This document shows, one piece after another, positions 42,201 to 50,897 of a DNA stretch of 64,000 bases; within the stretch, counting starts at the first letter, position 1; every line of letters starts with the position of its first letter. The stretch lies in NCBI GenBank assembly GCA_036984305.1, contig BQWY01000001.1, forward strand, positions 1,633,501 to 1,697,500. The letters are read 5' to 3'. The DNA comes from Nitrospira sp. GTDB lineage: Bacteria > Nitrospirota > Nitrospiria > Nitrospirales > Nitrospiraceae. The position numbers and the translations under genes are program-made. Under the pieces are notes generated by a model. That model did not search any database, was not told where the DNA came from, and saw only the letters and a list, made by a program, of their open reading frames with translations.

Positions 42201-44669
42201 ACCAAGTTTCCCATCCCTTCCGTCGGAAGCGCCATGGTCGGAGGCATGGCCATCGACATCACGGACCAAAAGCGTCAGGAGGTGGAGGCGGCCGCGGCCA
42301 CCGCAAAATTTAGGGCGGTCTTCGATCAGTCCGCCATGTTTGCCGGAATCATGACCGTCGACGGCATCCTCTTGGAAGCCAACCAATCTTCTCTCGGCAT
42401 CTGTGGATATCATGCGACAGAGGTGCTAGGCCGGCCGTTTTGGGAGACACCCTGGTGGCGCGCGTCGGAGGCGGTGAGGAAACAATTACGGGAGGCCACG
42501 AAGGAGGCGGCGGCCGGCTCGGCGTATCGGGCGACGCTCCCCTATGTGTGGGCGGACGGCTCCGAGCGAATCGTGGATTTCGGATTGCACCCGATCCGGG
42601 ACGACAACGGGAGCGTCATTTTCTTGCATCCCACCGGCCTTGACATCACCGACCGGAAACGAACCGAAGATGCGCTCCGCGAGAGCGAGCGACGTCTTCA
42701 ATTTATCACCGACCATGCGCCTGTATCGCTCGTGCAGTGCGGAACCGATTGCACGTACCGGTTCGTCAACCGCCAGTTTGCCGAACTGTTCGGAAAAACG
42801 CCCGACACGTTGGTGGGGCGTCATCCGCGGGAATTGCTCGGCGAAGAGGCCTATGCCCGCGCGGCACCGTTCATGGAAGCCGTGCTGAACGGACAGACGG
42901 TCACGTACGAAATCGACTTGCGTCATGCCGTCGGCGGCGAGCGGCTGGTCGAGGTGACCTATTCGCCTGAATTCGACGGTCACGGCGTCGTCGTGGGGTT
43001 CATCGGGGCCCTTGTCGACATCACGGAACGGAAGCGGGCCGAAAACGCGCTGAGGCACAGTGAGGAGCGGCTGCGCCTCGCGATGGAAACCGGTAAGGTC
43101 GGTGTGTGGGATTGGGATATCCGGACGAACACGGCGTCCTGGACGCCCTCGCTCTATGCGATCCACGGGGTGACCTCGGACGAAACTGGGATCACGCTCG
43201 AACGGTTCACGGAATTGGTGCATCCGGAGGATCGTCCTCGAGTCTCGGCGGCGATTCAGGCATCACTGGAGCGAGATGCGGTGTATGAGCTGGAGTTTCG
43301 CGCCGTTCGTCCCGACGGAGAGGTCGTGTGGTTGTTTACCAACGCGCGGGTGATGAAAAAAGGGGCTTCACCTGTTCGGATGATCGGCGCCACCATCGAC
43401 GTCACCCAGAACAAACGGACCGAGCAGGATCTGCTGGCCTGGAACGCGGAACTGGAGCGGCGCGTCGAAGCTCGAACCAGTGAGGTCATGGCCACCAAAA
43501 ACCGCCTTCGCGCCCTGGCGAGGGAACTCAATTTGGCCGAGCAGCGCGAACGAAAGCGGTTGGCCGGCGAGCTTCACGATTATCTGGCGCAGATGCTGGT
43601 CGTGACCCGCATGAAGCTGCGCCAAACCTCCTCGCTCATGGAACCGGGTAAGGCTGCGTTTCTGGTCGACGAGGCCGATCAGGTCTTGGCGCAGTCACTG
43701 GCCTACACGCGTTCGCTGGTTGCCGAGCTCGTCCCCCCCGCCCTGTATGAGTTCGGGCTGCTGCCGTCGCTGGAATGGTTGGTGGCCAAGATGCGGGAGC
43801 ACGGTCTCATTGTGACGTTACGTTGGGACGCCGGCTCCCTTACGATTCCAGAGGATCAGGCGGTCCTGCTCTATCAATCGGTGCGCGAGCTGTTGTTCAA
43901 CGTCTTGAAGCATGCGGGAACCAGCGCGGCCACCGTGTCCGTCGCCCGAACCGGCCCAGAGCTGATGATCGCCGTCACGGACGAAGGCCGAGGGTTTGAA
44001 GGAAGCTCCATCGCGTCCGGAGAAAAAGGACGCGATCGCTTCGGTCTCTTCAGCATTCGTCAACGACTGCTCACCATGGGTGGCCGGCTCGACATTGATT
44101 CGGCTGCTGGTCGCGGGACGCGCATGATCTTATGGGTGCCCTGTGTGCAGGGACCGTCTCAGACGGACACCACCGTCAGGGATCACGTGCCGACCGTACA
44201 AGGGAACGGAGTGAGTCCGGCCGTGGATCAATCCTCGGTGGATCAACATCAGGAGGATAAGATCCGCGTGCTGCTCGTTGATGATCATGGGATGGTCCGC
44301 GAAGGAATACGGAGCGTCCTGGAAGGCTATGCCGACGTGCACGTGGTCGGTGAGGTATCGGACGGCGCGGAGGCGGTCATCGCCGTGGGCGCCTTGGCTC
44401 CCTCGGTGGTGGTCATGGATATCAATATGCCCACCATGAACGGAATCCAGGCCACGGAACAGATTTCCGCCCATCATCCCAACGTCGTGGTCATTGGACT
44501 CTCAGTCCAGACGAACGAAGAAGCTCGGGTGGCCATGTATCAGGCAGGAGCTGCCGCACTGCTGACCAAGGAGGCGGCGGTGGAACAGTTGTATGCGACC
44601 ATTCGACAAGCGTTACATCGAGATCCTGACATTCCACACGTCGTCCACTCGCCCTCGTCGCAGCATTGA
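39264..44669 (+). CDS. 1801-aa double histidine kinase with two receivers
   Basis: The protein holds two complete kinase modules. Module 1: PAS-like (about 40-175), GAF (about 180-350), HisKA box FFSNVSHEFRTPL (His368), ATPase domain, and a receiver with Asp680 in ILSDVMMPGLDG. Then come five PAS domains (about 770-1400; DITDRKRTEE, DITDQKRQE, DITDRKRTED, DITERKRAEN and DVTQNKRTEQ mark their ends). Module 2: HPK7 box ERKRLAGELHDYLAQ (His1438), N box ELLFNVLKHA, FGLFSIRQRLLTMGG, and a NarL-type receiver (Asp1719) without HTH. No membrane helices. The two phospho-His types differ (HisKA and HisKA_3). It looks like fusion of two hybrid kinases and is the last gene of the operon. Confidence 0.88.
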   Translation: MSSRDREFKRDPVGTAGMLAGGEMGRLIVARDWQRHPLGPIRQWPSTLIRTLDLCLTAVFPMAIYWGSEGYLLYNDAWRPILGGKHPDAIGQSARDVWPEIWDTIAPLFESVRSTGQATWRSDELLPMQRFGYTEECYFDYTFNPIRAHDGHVEGILNVVQETTLRVLADRRGRLLRELAVKSGQAKTEAEAIRLAMSALTTDPADVPFALFYRTGSELREACLVAAVGLPLDSPARVARNPVQTGPTAPTGAWPLPATLSHDGLWVVDLPDGFGSLPGGVWPERTTQAVILPVQPSSVRPECAAFLVIGVNPRRLLDEEARLFLTLIASHVSLAITHASAFEAQQLRAEALTDLDKAKTAFFSNVSHEFRTPLTLMLGPLENLVRRNRDTLPPAVRNELEVVNRNASRLLGLVNSLMEFSRIEAGRVEAVYRATDLAALTIGLAGIFRSTIEHAGLRLHVDCPPLPELVYVDRDMWEKIVLNLLSNAFKFTFEGGIGVELRHVDRTVELRVCDSGVGIPSRAIPQLFERFYRVEGARGRSVEGSGIGLALVQELVRLHGGTVRVESLVGRGSTFVITLLLGNAHLPSERIDSRSDVASTAPDASLFVEEALQWLPDDHSDQHSALSQTRPRVLVAEDNADMRHYVTGLLSERYVVEAVRDGEAALRAARAQRPDLILSDVMMPGLDGFALLRALREEESLKTIPVILLSARAGEESRIEGLDKGADDYLIKPFGARELLARVQTHLEMARVRRETHKVLEESEARFREMADHAPVMIWVSDPSGTCTFLSKSWYEFTAQTPETGLGAGWLDAVHPEDRPRVRGQFQQASDRRTTLQLDYRIRRYDGEYRWAIDYAAPRFDRSGKFLGYIGSVIDITDRKRTEEALRESEARFAGFMRHLPGLAWIKDSEGRYLFVNEAASNVFPAIQGGVYGMTDFELFPPETAVQFRDNDLRALGTSSGTRVVETLRHGDGVHYSLVTKFPIPSVGSAMVGGMAIDITDQKRQEVEAAAATAKFRAVFDQSAMFAGIMTVDGILLEANQSSLGICGYHATEVLGRPFWETPWWRASEAVRKQLREATKEAAAGSAYRATLPYVWADGSERIVDFGLHPIRDDNGSVIFLHPTGLDITDRKRTEDALRESERRLQFITDHAPVSLVQCGTDCTYRFVNRQFAELFGKTPDTLVGRHPRELLGEEAYARAAPFMEAVLNGQTVTYEIDLRHAVGGERLVEVTYSPEFDGHGVVVGFIGALVDITERKRAENALRHSEERLRLAMETGKVGVWDWDIRTNTASWTPSLYAIHGVTSDETGITLERFTELVHPEDRPRVSAAIQASLERDAVYELEFRAVRPDGEVVWLFTNARVMKKGASPVRMIGATIDVTQNKRTEQDLLAWNAELERRVEARTSEVMATKNRLRALARELNLAEQRERKRLAGELHDYLAQMLVVTRMKLRQTSSLMEPGKAAFLVDEADQVLAQSLAYTRSLVAELVPPALYEFGLLPSLEWLVAKMREHGLIVTLRWDAGSLTIPEDQAVLLYQSVRELLFNVLKHAGTSAATVSVARTGPELMIAVTDEGRGFEGSSIASGEKGRDRFGLFSIRQRLLTMGGRLDIDSAAGRGTRMILWVPCVQGPSQTDTTVRDHVPTVQGNGVSPAVDQSSVDQHQEDKIRVLLVDDHGMVREGIRSVLEGYADVHVVGEVSDGAEAVIAVGALAPSVVVMDINMPTMNGIQATEQISAHHPNVVVIGLSVQTNEEARVAMYQAGAAALLTKEAAVEQLYATIRQALHRDPDIPHVVHSPSSQH

Positions 44670-44802
44670 CCGCGTCCCTACCTGCAAACTGTGTGAGGGG
44701 ACTGACACCCTTCCCCACGTCTGCGCGCCGCGTTCTAGGCTGGCGGGGAGGCATCGGGTCGCCGATGGGACGGGAGGGACGCTCGGGAGCGCCGCGTGGT
44801 GG

Positions 44803-44827
44803 AGGGTCCTTGACGGGACCCTTTTTT
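44803..44827 (+). terminator. Rho-independent terminator
   Basis: AGGGTCC (44803-44809) pairs with GGACCCT (44816-44822) across a 6-nt loop, followed by a run of six T (44822-44827). It lies 134 nt after the stop of the 1801-aa kinase gene and before the convergent kinase gene ending at 44907. No comparable hairpin with a T-run was seen for the opposite strand. Confidence 0.75.
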
Positions 44828-44906
44828 CGAGCCGGTTCACGTGGAGGCGAGGCGGGGGGTTGTGTGGGGCGGCGGCGAACAATCGTGTATTCGGTACGCA
44901 TCGGAC

Positions 44907-47900
44907 TTACCGTTCCTCTCTCGGGTTGCGTGGGGGCGAGGCGGGCGAGGGCGTTTCGGGACCACCAGGGGATGGATCGGCCACCGAGGCGGTCAGCGAG
45001 GAGATTGTCTCATAGAGCTGTTCGCCGGCGGACTCTTTGGTCATGTAGGCGGCTGCACCGGCCGCCATCATGATCTCGGCGACCTGCGACGAAGCCTGCA
45101 CCGAAAGCCCGATCACGATGATGTCCGGCGACCGGCGCTTGATTTCCCGTGTGGCCTCGATCCCGTCCATGCCCGGCATGTTGGCGTCCATGATCACAAT
45201 ATGAGGATGCAAATCGGCCGCCATCTCGACGGCGCGCACGCCGTCCGGTGCCTCTCCCACGATCTGTAGCGTGGCGTGACGTTCCAGTAAGGCACGGATC
45301 CCTTCCCGCACCATCGCATGATCGTCGACGAGGAGGATGCGGAGTCTGGAAGAAGCGGAGTGTGCCGGCAGGGCGTGTTGTGGTTGCGCCGGGCGCTCGA
45401 AATCGACGGCGACTGGGGCAGACTCGTTGGCCAGAGGATAGCGAAGCGTCACGCGCGTGCCGCTACCGGAACGGCTCTCGATGACTGCCGAGCCGCCGAT
45501 CGATTCCATCCGCTCCTTCACGCTCAATAACCCGAAGCTGTTCGAACCGCCAATCGGTCGCTCGAGGCGCTTGAGGTCGAAGCCGCGGCCCTTGTCGGAA
45601 ACCACGATGATCAGATCCGTTCGTTCTTCGACCGTGAGGGAGATCGAGGCTTCCGCCGAGTCCGCGTGTTTGACGACATTGAACAAGAGTTCCCGTACGG
45701 CCTGAAATAGGTTGATGGCGACGTCGTCGCTGAGGTTGAGGGAGGCCCGGTCGGGCAGCACGGTGTGCACCTGGAGATGGCTTTTGGCCATTTGCTCGCC
45801 GAGCCAGCGTAAGGCGGCGGCTAATCCGAGATGGTACAGCACCTGGGGGCTCAGTTCTGCAACCAGAGAGCGGGTATAGGTCAACGCTTCGTCCAGGATG
45901 CGTTCCGTATCCGTGACAAGGCTCTGATCGCGCAGGCCGGGAACCGCTCGTTCGATTTGGACCAGTTTGAGTCGCGCGACGACGAGCAGTTGTGCCAAAT
46001 AATCGTGCAACTCGGCCGCCAAGCGCCGGCGCTCCTGCTCCTCGGTTCTGGTCGATGCGCGAGTCAGTGCCCGCAGCCGCTGTTGCGATAGGCTGAGTGC
46101 GGCCGTCCGCTCGGTGACCTGCCGTTCGAGTTCTTCCGCCGACCTGCGCAACGTGTGCTGGGCCTGTTTCAAATCGGTGATGTCGACGATGGACCCGATG
46201 AATCCGGACAGCCCCCGGCGTTCGTCGAGCAGCGGGACGATGGTCGCCATGACCCATCGATACGTGCCGTCGGCCCGGAGCAGCCGCAATTCCCTGCGCT
46301 GTTCTTCTGAGAGCTCTTCGGCGGCTCGGAAGCTGTCCGTCATGGTTTGTCGATCGTCTGGATGGATGGATCGAATCCAATCATTTCCAGTTCCGACGGT
46401 CCCGGTTTGTCCGGTAAATTCAAACCATCGACGATTGAGATACGTACTGGAACCGCTCGGGTCCGCGATCCAAATGATGACCGGCGCGCTGTCCGCCATC
46501 GTCCGGAACCGCGCTTCGCGCTCACGGATGGCAGTTTCACTTCTCCGCCGCTCGGTGATATCCCGGAGGATCACGGTGCACAGCATTTCACCCCCGACCT
46601 GAGCTTTTGAGATGGAGGCCTCGATCGGGAATTCTTGACCGTCTGCCCGCAAACCACTCACCGAGCCGGACCGGCCCATCTGCCGCCCCCACTCCGGAGT
46701 GTGGTGGAAGGCCATGATGTTGGAGTGATGCACTCCCCGGGACCGTGGCGGAATAAAGCGGTCGATCAGGGTGCCGGTTGCCTCGGCAGCGGGACACTGA
46801 AACAGTCGTTCAGCGGCGGAATTGAACAGCACGATGCGTTGGCGTTCATCCACGGTGATGATGGCATCCATGGCCGACTGCACGATGCTGTTGAGGCGCT
46901 CCTGACTCTCTTGGAGGGCGATCTGGGCGGCTCTCCGGTCCGTAATGTCGATCAAGACCCCATGCAGCCCGAAGGAACCCCCGTCCGACTCCGGTGGATC
47001 GCCGCGAAAGCTGATCCACTGAGGCCGATCTCCACGCGTGAGACGACATTCCACCTCGAAGGGCCGACGTGTCCGGCGTGCGTCCTCCATGGCCTGCTCG
47101 AAATGGACACGATCCTCCTCCGGAACGTCTTGGAGAAGGTCGGCGAGACGGTGGGGTGTCCTCCCCTCCGAGGTCAGTAATCCGCGGGAAACCGGGTCCA
47201 GATCCAGTTCGTCTGTTTCATCCGACCAATGCCAGTAGCCCACTCTAGCCGCTGCTACGGCTAACCGGAGCCGCTCCTGGTACTCCACCAAGGTCTCTTG
47301 AACGAAACGCTGACCTTCCGCGAGCTTGTTCGCCGAGGCCGCCACGTACCACAGCGCCGACAGCAGGAGCGCCAACACCACACCGATCGCGACCGCCACT
47401 CCAAAATTGAAGCTATACCAGCCTTCCCGTTCTCCCAGGATGCGGAGCCATCCGCCCAGGATCGGGAGTCCGATGGCAAATGGGACGAGTCTCCGCAGGA
47501 GGGCGCCTCCGACGTCCGGCGACGTCAAAGTGCGCATAAAACCGTCGGTGGAATGAATGCAGAGGAGCCCGATGCCCACTACGACGAACAAGGTTGACGT
47601 ATGGGTGGTAATCGGGCTATAGGGACCCACTTGATACAGTGAAGGGACGTTATAGAAGCGTCCGACGGCGGAGGCTCCGGCCAGGATTAGGATCACGAGC
47701 GCCAGGTAGTGGGTCGGCCGTCGACCTCCGGCTGTTTTCTTATGGATAAGACCGATCGCGAGTCCGACGAGGCCGAAGAGGAGAGCGGCGATCGGAGACG
47801 AGGCGCCATGGGGTCTGTCGTGTGAATGTTCGAGCGTCAGCAGATCGTGTCGAGATATGGAAGGTCCTCCAAATACAGCGATGAGTGAAAGGGTGCCGAA

Positions 47901-48245
47901 TACGGACAGGACAGTCCCCAAGAATCTGACGCCTCGAGCCTCGGGCTGCCCCCCGACGCGAGGCACCGCAAGCAGGATGCCCAGACCGGCCAAGACAAAG
48001 GCTCCCGCAGCGGATGGGCTCATGACGTACACGGCCAGGAGCGCTTCGGTCGGCGAGGGTTCCGCGATCACCCACCCGGTCAGAACCAGGACCGCCACGA
48101 ATATCGTGCAGAGGCCCGCGGCGGACGCGATGGGTTCCAGTCCCTGCTGCCGAAATAACGGGTGAGGCGATGAGGATGGTGCCGACGACGATTTGTCGTG
48201 CTGTGGGATAGCGGTCATAACCGATGGGTGAATAACGGGGCGCAT
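44907..48245 (-). CDS. Membrane PAS-HPK7 kinase-REC hybrid
   Basis: 1112 residues. The N-terminal third has about eight hydrophobic helices (about 40-310), a MASE-like integral membrane sensor. Three PAS domains follow (about 325-690; ends DITDRRAAQ, DITERRRSE, DITDLKQAQ). The HPK7 box RRRLAAELHDYLAQ holds His747, then 'LVAELSPQVLYHLGLAAALRWL', N box ELLFNVVKHA, DKGRGFDL and FGLLSVKERMESIGG. A NarL-type receiver (Asp1020 in IVIMDANMPGMDG) precedes a Pro/Ser/Glu-rich tail of about 25 residues, with no HTH. It converges on the plus-strand operon. The start could also be the ATG at 48218. Confidence 0.86.
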   Translation of the reverse strand: MRPVIHPSVMTAIPQHDKSSSAPSSSPHPLFRQQGLEPIASAAGLCTIFVAVLVLTGWVIAEPSPTEALLAVYVMSPSAAGAFVLAGLGILLAVPRVGGQPEARGVRFLGTVLSVFGTLSLIAVFGGPSISRHDLLTLEHSHDRPHGASSPIAALLFGLVGLAIGLIHKKTAGGRRPTHYLALVILILAGASAVGRFYNVPSLYQVGPYSPITTHTSTLFVVVGIGLLCIHSTDGFMRTLTSPDVGGALLRRLVPFAIGLPILGGWLRILGEREGWYSFNFGVAVAIGVVLALLLSALWYVAASANKLAEGQRFVQETLVEYQERLRLAVAAARVGYWHWSDETDELDLDPVSRGLLTSEGRTPHRLADLLQDVPEEDRVHFEQAMEDARRTRRPFEVECRLTRGDRPQWISFRGDPPESDGGSFGLHGVLIDITDRRAAQIALQESQERLNSIVQSAMDAIITVDERQRIVLFNSAAERLFQCPAAEATGTLIDRFIPPRSRGVHHSNIMAFHHTPEWGRQMGRSGSVSGLRADGQEFPIEASISKAQVGGEMLCTVILRDITERRRSETAIREREARFRTMADSAPVIIWIADPSGSSTYLNRRWFEFTGQTGTVGTGNDWIRSIHPDDRQTMTDSFRAAEELSEEQRRELRLLRADGTYRWVMATIVPLLDERRGLSGFIGSIVDITDLKQAQHTLRRSAEELERQVTERTAALSLSQQRLRALTRASTRTEEQERRRLAAELHDYLAQLLVVARLKLVQIERAVPGLRDQSLVTDTERILDEALTYTRSLVAELSPQVLYHLGLAAALRWLGEQMAKSHLQVHTVLPDRASLNLSDDVAINLFQAVRELLFNVVKHADSAEASISLTVEERTDLIIVVSDKGRGFDLKRLERPIGGSNSFGLLSVKERMESIGGSAVIESRSGSGTRVTLRYPLANESAPVAVDFERPAQPQHALPAHSASSRLRILLVDDHAMVREGIRALLERHATLQIVGEAPDGVRAVEMAADLHPHIVIMDANMPGMDGIEATREIKRRSPDIIVIGLSVQASSQVAEIMMAAGAAAYMTKESAGEQLYETISSLTASVADPSPGGPETPSPASPPRNPREER

Positions 48246-48511
48246 ATCGGCGTTCTCGAATCACGAACGATGAGCCGAGCGCCCGTGACCGTCTGCAGTA
48301 TGGCTTCGAGTGACTTCCTCAACGGCGTACCGGTCGCCCGTTGAGGCGAGCATGCCAGGCGCGTTCCTGGGCCGGTCCCGCTTGCTGGGATCAAAGGCCG
48401 GAGCGGCAACGCTCGCGGCCTTGATTGCGCGTACGTTGCGCGCATGTGGTTCCCGATCGTGAAGACGAAGTCTTGCCGGAGGCTTCTGTCGCCGGCATTG
48501 CCGTGACTTCT

Positions 48512-48874
48512 TCATGGAGCCGGGCTCCGCAATTCTGGGACGGGTGTCTCAATCATTTTAATAAGCTCTCCGTTCCCTTTGAGTTGCACGGTGACCCGGT
48601 CGCCGATTCGAAACTGTTCGACCAGTAGAGGCTTTGAAAATGTAAAGAATATGGATTGACCGAGGTCCGTCCGCAGGGTGGCCTTCCCTTGTTCCGGGTC
48701 CACCGATGCCAATGTTCCGGAGATGGTTTTGGTCTCGGAGACGGTTGTGGCGGATTCTCCGGCACGGAGTTCAACGGTGGTGAAGCAAAGGCATGCCATG
48801 AGAAGAAAGGACAGTCCCAAAAACAGGGATTCGTCCGAACGATGTCTCGTGCTGACCGGTTTGGAATGTGGCAT
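48512..48874 (-). CDS. Exported small protein, OB-like, hypothetical
   Basis: 120 residues from ATG 48874 (AGGGGG just upstream; the frame runs further to 48997). Residues about 15-37 are a signal peptide (LFLGLSFLLMACLCFTTVELRA). The mature part, 'SGTLASVDPEQGKATLRTDLGQSIFFTF' then 'RIGDRVTVQLKGNGE', looks like a small beta-barrel of the copper-binding/DUF type (as in CusF-like or OB folds), but no metal ligands (His, Met) are obvious. A motif promoter (49033-49078) lies 160-204 nt upstream on the minus strand. Confidence 0.6.
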   Translation of the reverse strand: MPHSKPVSTRHRSDESLFLGLSFLLMACLCFTTVELRAGESATTVSETKTISGTLASVDPEQGKATLRTDLGQSIFFTFSKPLLVEQFRIGDRVTVQLKGNGELIKMIETPVPELRSPAP

Positions 48875-49032
48875 GGTCCCCCTCACTGCTTTTTGGCTGT
48901 GGTGTCCTCCACTGTGGCCGGACTCAGTGGCATTGCCTTTTGATGTGGTCGGTTTCATGATGCCAAAAAGGGAGCCGGTCCGGCCGCCAGTCGCCACAAG
49001 TCAGATAATTGTGGACGCTCGAATGCATGAGT

Positions 49033-49078
49033 TTAGTATGGGAAGGATGGCATCCAGCGAACCTGGCATAATCCCTAG
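49033..49078 (-). promoter_or_regulatory. CTAGG-N6-CCTAG-like activator-type promoter, minus strand
   Basis: Minus strand: CTAGG (49078-49074), 6 nt, GCCAG (49067-49063; two mismatches), 24 nt, then TACTAA (49038-49033). It would serve the exported protein at 48512-48874 with a leader of about 150 nt. On the plus strand the same palindrome reads CTGGC-N6-CCTAG but no -10 follows, so the minus direction is favoured. Confidence 0.4.
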
Positions 49079-49103
49079 GGCGGGCCGCTTCGGAAAGGTC
49101 AGC

Positions 49104-50618
49104 TTGCTGACGTACGCGAGGCGAACGATCGCTTCTTGGATCGTGCTGGTGCTGATGGCGGGGGTCACACCGCTGGCCGGAGTGGTCGGCGCCGAGCAAC
49201 CCTTGCGTGCGGACATTTACCGTCAGGCCAAGGCAGCCACGATGTTGGTCGTGGCGACGGACGAGAGCGATGGGCTTGCCATCGGGAGCGGCATCGTGCT
49301 GAATCGCTCCGGATTGATCCTGACCAATTATCATGTGATCACCGGCTCCCGGCGGCTCACCCTCTACTCCTCCGAGGGAGACGTGTATTCGAATGCCATT
49401 GTGGTCGCGAGCGACCCGGATCTGGATCTGGCCGCGTTACAACTAGAGGGACCGGCTTTCCCCGACTCGGCCCTTCCGCTCGCACACGGGGGGGCCGAGG
49501 ATGGAGACGCACTTATCGCCGTCGGATATCCTCGTATCACGGATGAGCTCCGCCTGGGGTTGGCGGTGCATGCCACCGTACTTCCGATCGAGGTCTCCGG
49601 GAGGGTGCAGGGACGGTCTCGGGTGTCGCACAACCCGGTGGAATTGATTCAGGCGATCGGGGCCATGAATGCCGGCAACAGCGGCGGGCCGATGGTGTCG
49701 GGCATGAATGGCGAGGTGATGGGAATAGTAGCCCAAGCATTACCCTATGCGGAGGTCGCCAGGGACGCCAAGGGGGAAACTGTCGCCAGCGTGACGATCC
49801 GCGCCGGCATCGGATACGGGATTCCGGTCGAACGCGTCCGTCGCTGGCTGGTCGCGCATGCACTCGTGTTCGACGTCGCGGGCCGCGAGGATGCACCGGC
49901 CGCCAGGCACGTTCGTGCAGCCGATGAGCCGAGTCGGATAGCCCGCCTGCATCATGCGACCGGCCATCTCCTCCATTCCATGGGGCGGATCCTGCGGCAG
50001 GATTCGGCGCTGCAGGATCTTGCCCTGTATCATTTGACGCACGCTCGTCGGTTGGATCCTTCGCGGTATGAAGCCGCGCGTGATCTTGGCCTTGCACTGG
50101 CCCATGACGGCGACGTCGCCGGAGGTCGGGTTCAGATAGAGGACGCACTGCGCCTCTCTCCGCGGAATCCCCGGTTGTATACCGACATGGGGGACCTTGC
50201 GTGGCAGCAGAGCAATCGACAGGAAGCCGAACGATGGTACCGGGATGCGCTGCGTCATGCTCCATGCGACGTCGGGGCCACGGCGCGTCTCGAAGCGATG
50301 AAGACATCTCAGATGGAGCAGACGGAACCCCAGGGATGGCCCAGTTCTGCGAACGGAGCCGTCGCATGTGCACCGCCATCGCTCTCCGCTTCGTATGTTG
50401 CGGGCTTGGAATTGCTCGACCTCGGCCTCCGTGGCGAGGCCTTGCACTGGTATGAGCTGACTCTCGCTCAGCCGCGAGTCATACACTCAACGAGCGAGCA
50501 GAGTTCGCTGGAGTCGATCCAACGTCTCAGGGCTGAACTCCGATCGTCGCGGGAGCCTCTGGAATCGACCTCGTCCAGCGTGCAGTCGGATCGTACGTCT
50601 CTGTCTCCTGCTCCCTAA
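49104..50618 (+). CDS. Trypsin-like (HtrA-type) serine protease with TPR tail
   Basis: About 504 residues from TTG 49104 (GGAAAGG upstream). The frame is open from 48678 and other starts at 49024 or 49036 are possible. Signal/anchor: SWIVLVLMAGVTPLAGVVGA. The S1C protease domain carries His77 (LTNYHV), Asp108 (DPDLDLAAL) and Ser193 (MNAGNSGGPM). There is no PDZ domain; instead the C-terminal half (about 280-490) is helical with TPR-like repeats (ALYHLTHARRLDPSRYEAARDLG, DLAWQQSNRQEAERWY). It is probably a periplasmic or membrane-anchored protease in envelope quality control, with the TPR taking the place of a PDZ. Confidence 0.82.
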   Translation: MLTYARRTIASWIVLVLMAGVTPLAGVVGAEQPLRADIYRQAKAATMLVVATDESDGLAIGSGIVLNRSGLILTNYHVITGSRRLTLYSSEGDVYSNAIVVASDPDLDLAALQLEGPAFPDSALPLAHGGAEDGDALIAVGYPRITDELRLGLAVHATVLPIEVSGRVQGRSRVSHNPVELIQAIGAMNAGNSGGPMVSGMNGEVMGIVAQALPYAEVARDAKGETVASVTIRAGIGYGIPVERVRRWLVAHALVFDVAGREDAPAARHVRAADEPSRIARLHHATGHLLHSMGRILRQDSALQDLALYHLTHARRLDPSRYEAARDLGLALAHDGDVAGGRVQIEDALRLSPRNPRLYTDMGDLAWQQSNRQEAERWYRDALRHAPCDVGATARLEAMKTSQMEQTEPQGWPSSANGAVACAPPSLSASYVAGLELLDLGLRGEALHWYELTLAQPRVIHSTSEQSSLESIQRLRAELRSSREPLESTSSSVQSDRTSLSPAP

Positions 50619-50706
50619 GTGGGCGGCGACCGCCTTCATTCCGTTCATTTTAGACTCCACGTACTCCGCAAGGCCATTCGCTCCGCAATACCGTCCTCAC
50701 TCGAGC

Positions 50707-50726
50707 GATCTTGAGATCGGTTCTAG
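50707..50726 (+). repeat. Fragment of the 300-bp repeat end
   Basis: The sequence CGATCTTGAGATCGGTTCTAG (end 50726) resembles the right terminal inverted repeat of copy 1 (30648-30667), differing at few positions. The matching left end and body are not recognisable in 50619-50706. It looks like a truncated copy placed just upstream of the promoter at 50745. Confidence 0.4.
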
Positions 50727-50744
50727 GCCGCACTCGCGACATGC

Positions 50745-50788
50745 CTAGAGCTTTGCCTAGGGTGCCGCTGATTCCAGCGTGTTACGGT
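50745..50788 (+). promoter_or_regulatory. CTAGG-N6-CCTAG activator-type promoter
   Basis: CTAGA (50745-50749), 6 nt, CCTAG (50756-50760), 22 nt, then TACGGT (50783-50788). One mismatch in the left half. It lies about 110 nt before ATG 50898 and could drive the 50898, 51402 and 51643 genes. Confidence 0.5.
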
Positions 50789-50897
50789 GTGAACGCGGCC
50801 TGCCGAGTCACGCACCGATCGAACAGTTCTCTCCAGCGAGGGGCGCATGTCATGGATAAGCGGGCGGGCCGCAGTTTGGCACAAGGAGGAAGCGACT

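Noticed and set aside
44733-44738. CTAGG in the gap between convergent kinase genes
   Set aside because: No right half site and no downstream gene start; it lies in a terminator region.
49063-49107. Plus-strand reading of the 49063 palindrome as the protease promoter
   Set aside because: No -10 hexamer follows on the plus strand and the protease start would fall before the predicted transcription start; the minus-strand reading fits better.
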